The notes beneath the pieces were generated by a model that saw only the letters and a list, made by a program, of their open reading frames with translations, ran no database searches and had not been told where the DNA came from. Position numbers and translations under genes: made by a program. This document shows positions 6,694 through 7,365 of a stretch of DNA of 7,365 nucleotides, piece after piece; positions within the stretch are counted from its first letter, which is position 1, and every line of letters starts with the position of its first letter. The stretch spans positions 320 through 7,684 of the forward strand of contig JAKJDA010000134.1 of assembly GCA_022706165.1 (NCBI GenBank). The letters are read 5' to 3'. The DNA comes from Candidatus Hydrogenedentota bacterium. Its GTDB lineage: Bacteria > Hydrogenedentota > Hydrogenedentia > Hydrogenedentales > SLHB01.

Positions 6694-7365
6694 TGGCGCA
6701 GCCTTTTTCCGGCAAGGCGCTTCGCAGAAGCGAATAGCTTCGGATCAGCGCCCACGCGGCAACCCATTCCACGAATATCCACACGATTCCCGCGACTCTC
6801 AGGTAGAGCATCACCGCGTTCCGGAAGGGCTCATCCTGCAACCGCGCGCTCACGTACCAGGCAGGAGCCATTCCAAGCGCCGGCGCCAAGGCCTCGGATG
6901 TCTGTGACGTCAGCGCTATCCCGATTGCAAGCCCCAGTAAAATCGCCCCTGCCATTGGCGTCGATCCCGGCATTCGCGGCGGCGCGCTACCCAGCAGACG
7001 GCGTAAAGCCCCATAGGTCCGGCATCCGTGATACACAATCGCTGCCTCGAGAAGCACTCATCCCGTGCAGAACGACACCCAAATGAGGTGATGAAGGCTC
7101 GCTTGCCGAAGCCATAACCCCTGGAGAAGGGCTTCTTCCTCCGTTCCGAGGGGGAGAGACATGGTCTGAAGGGCGCTGTGCGGGTTCCCGATAGCGTTAT
7201 GGGCGAGGACGATGCCAAGGAGCAGCCCAATCGCCGCCGCGCCCCCGGCGATCCGCCGTACGTCTGCGTGATCGATCCGCAGGCGGGAAGCGTGCGGCCT
7301 TTCCTGTACATGCCGCCGCGCTGCCAAGACAACGGCCAGGATAGTGCCCTCTGCCGCCAGCCAGA
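6686..7365 (-). pseudogene. Polytopic membrane protein interrupted by an in-frame TGA (partial)
   Basis: A single reading frame runs in from the right edge to TGA 6686, broken only by one TGA at 7060-7058. Before it are 101 codons with a hydrophobic run at the edge (AAEGTILAVVLAARR), a second helix (IAGGAAAIGLLLGIVLAH) and the start of a third (LHHLIWVSFCTG). After it, in the same frame, the third helix continues (VLLEAAIVYHGCR). Two more follow, AGAILLGLAIGIALT and a long one around AGIVWIFVEWVAAWAL. The stop therefore falls inside one helix, which argues for one broken or recoded gene rather than two. A GTG directly after the TGA could restart translation of the last 123 codons, but its upstream ribosome site is weak. 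The true start lies beyond the window. I do not recognise the family. It overlaps the following membrane gene by 8 nt. Confidence 0.6.
7058..7060 (-). other. In-frame TGA inside a transmembrane helix
   Basis: The codons around it read C-T-G-stop-V-L-L. One base change from TGG (Trp), CGA (Arg) or GGA (Gly) would create it; Trp or Gly would suit a helix. Cys three residues before it makes a formal C-x-x-U pattern if it were selenocysteine. The only nearby downstream hairpin (TGCTT-CTCG-AGGCA) begins one base after the TGA, closer than a normal bacterial SECIS, so I do not favour recoding. Confidence 0.6.

Noticed and set aside
6686..7057. Independent gene starting at GTG 7057
   Set aside because: It begins in the middle of a hydrophobic helix, is in the same frame as the preceding open frame, and has a weak ribosome site, so one interrupted gene is more likely. 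Restart cannot be excluded.
7018..7060. Selenocysteine insertion at the TGA at 7058-7060
   Set aside because: C-T-G-U is suggestive, but the only nearby hairpin starts one base after the TGA and lacks the usual spacing and apical loop of a bacterial SECIS. The residue would also lie in a membrane helix of an unknown protein.

Overview
The window is about 60% GC by eye and carries a compact bacterial gene set from a Gram-negative (diderm) organism. The evidence for this is a lipoprotein signal peptide, a periplasmic-type multihaem cytochrome c, and a DsbD that moves reducing power across the inner membrane. All four complete or near-complete genes on the left and centre that can be checked end in TGA, and one on the right ends in TAA, so the genetic code looks standard. 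I cannot fix the phylum. The lipoprotein's C-terminal motif resembles, from memory, proteins of Planctomycetes/Verrucomicrobia-type bacteria, while the squalene synthase resembles those of methanotrophic Gammaproteobacteria. Both are recollections, not searches.

Left and centre, minus strand, in transcription order: a DUF255/YyaL-type thioredoxin-domain protein (5012-2862), dsbD (2889-1156, overlapping the previous gene by 28 nt), a tetrahaem c554-like cytochrome (1064-498), and a lipoprotein that runs off the left edge (326-1). The first two look translationally coupled. The cytochrome probably also has its own promoter, because a perfect TATAAT lies in the 91-nt gap before it. The theme is periplasmic thiol-redox chemistry and cytochrome c: DsbD would export electrons from cytoplasmic thioredoxin to the periplasm, where cysteines of apocytochromes must stay reduced for haem attachment.

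Centre-right, plus strand: a divergently transcribed squalene synthase (5209-6255) that should make squalene for hopanoid or sterol-like lipids. The 196-nt divergent gap holds the promoters and a short perfect inverted repeat.

Right, minus strand, convergent with the squalene synthase: two small polytopic membrane proteins of unknown function (7365-6686, entering from beyond the right edge, and 6693-6313). They overlap by 8 nt and look like diverged tandem relatives. The first is interrupted by a single in-frame TGA inside a predicted transmembrane helix. That is the oddest thing here: a nonsense mutation, a base error or, less likely, recoding. A 28-nt hairpin sits in the convergent gap.

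I see no mobile elements, CRISPR, tRNA or rRNA, and no clear new multi-gene system. The items worth checking are the interrupted membrane gene and its relative, the short C-terminus of DsbD, and the lipoprotein cut by the window edge.
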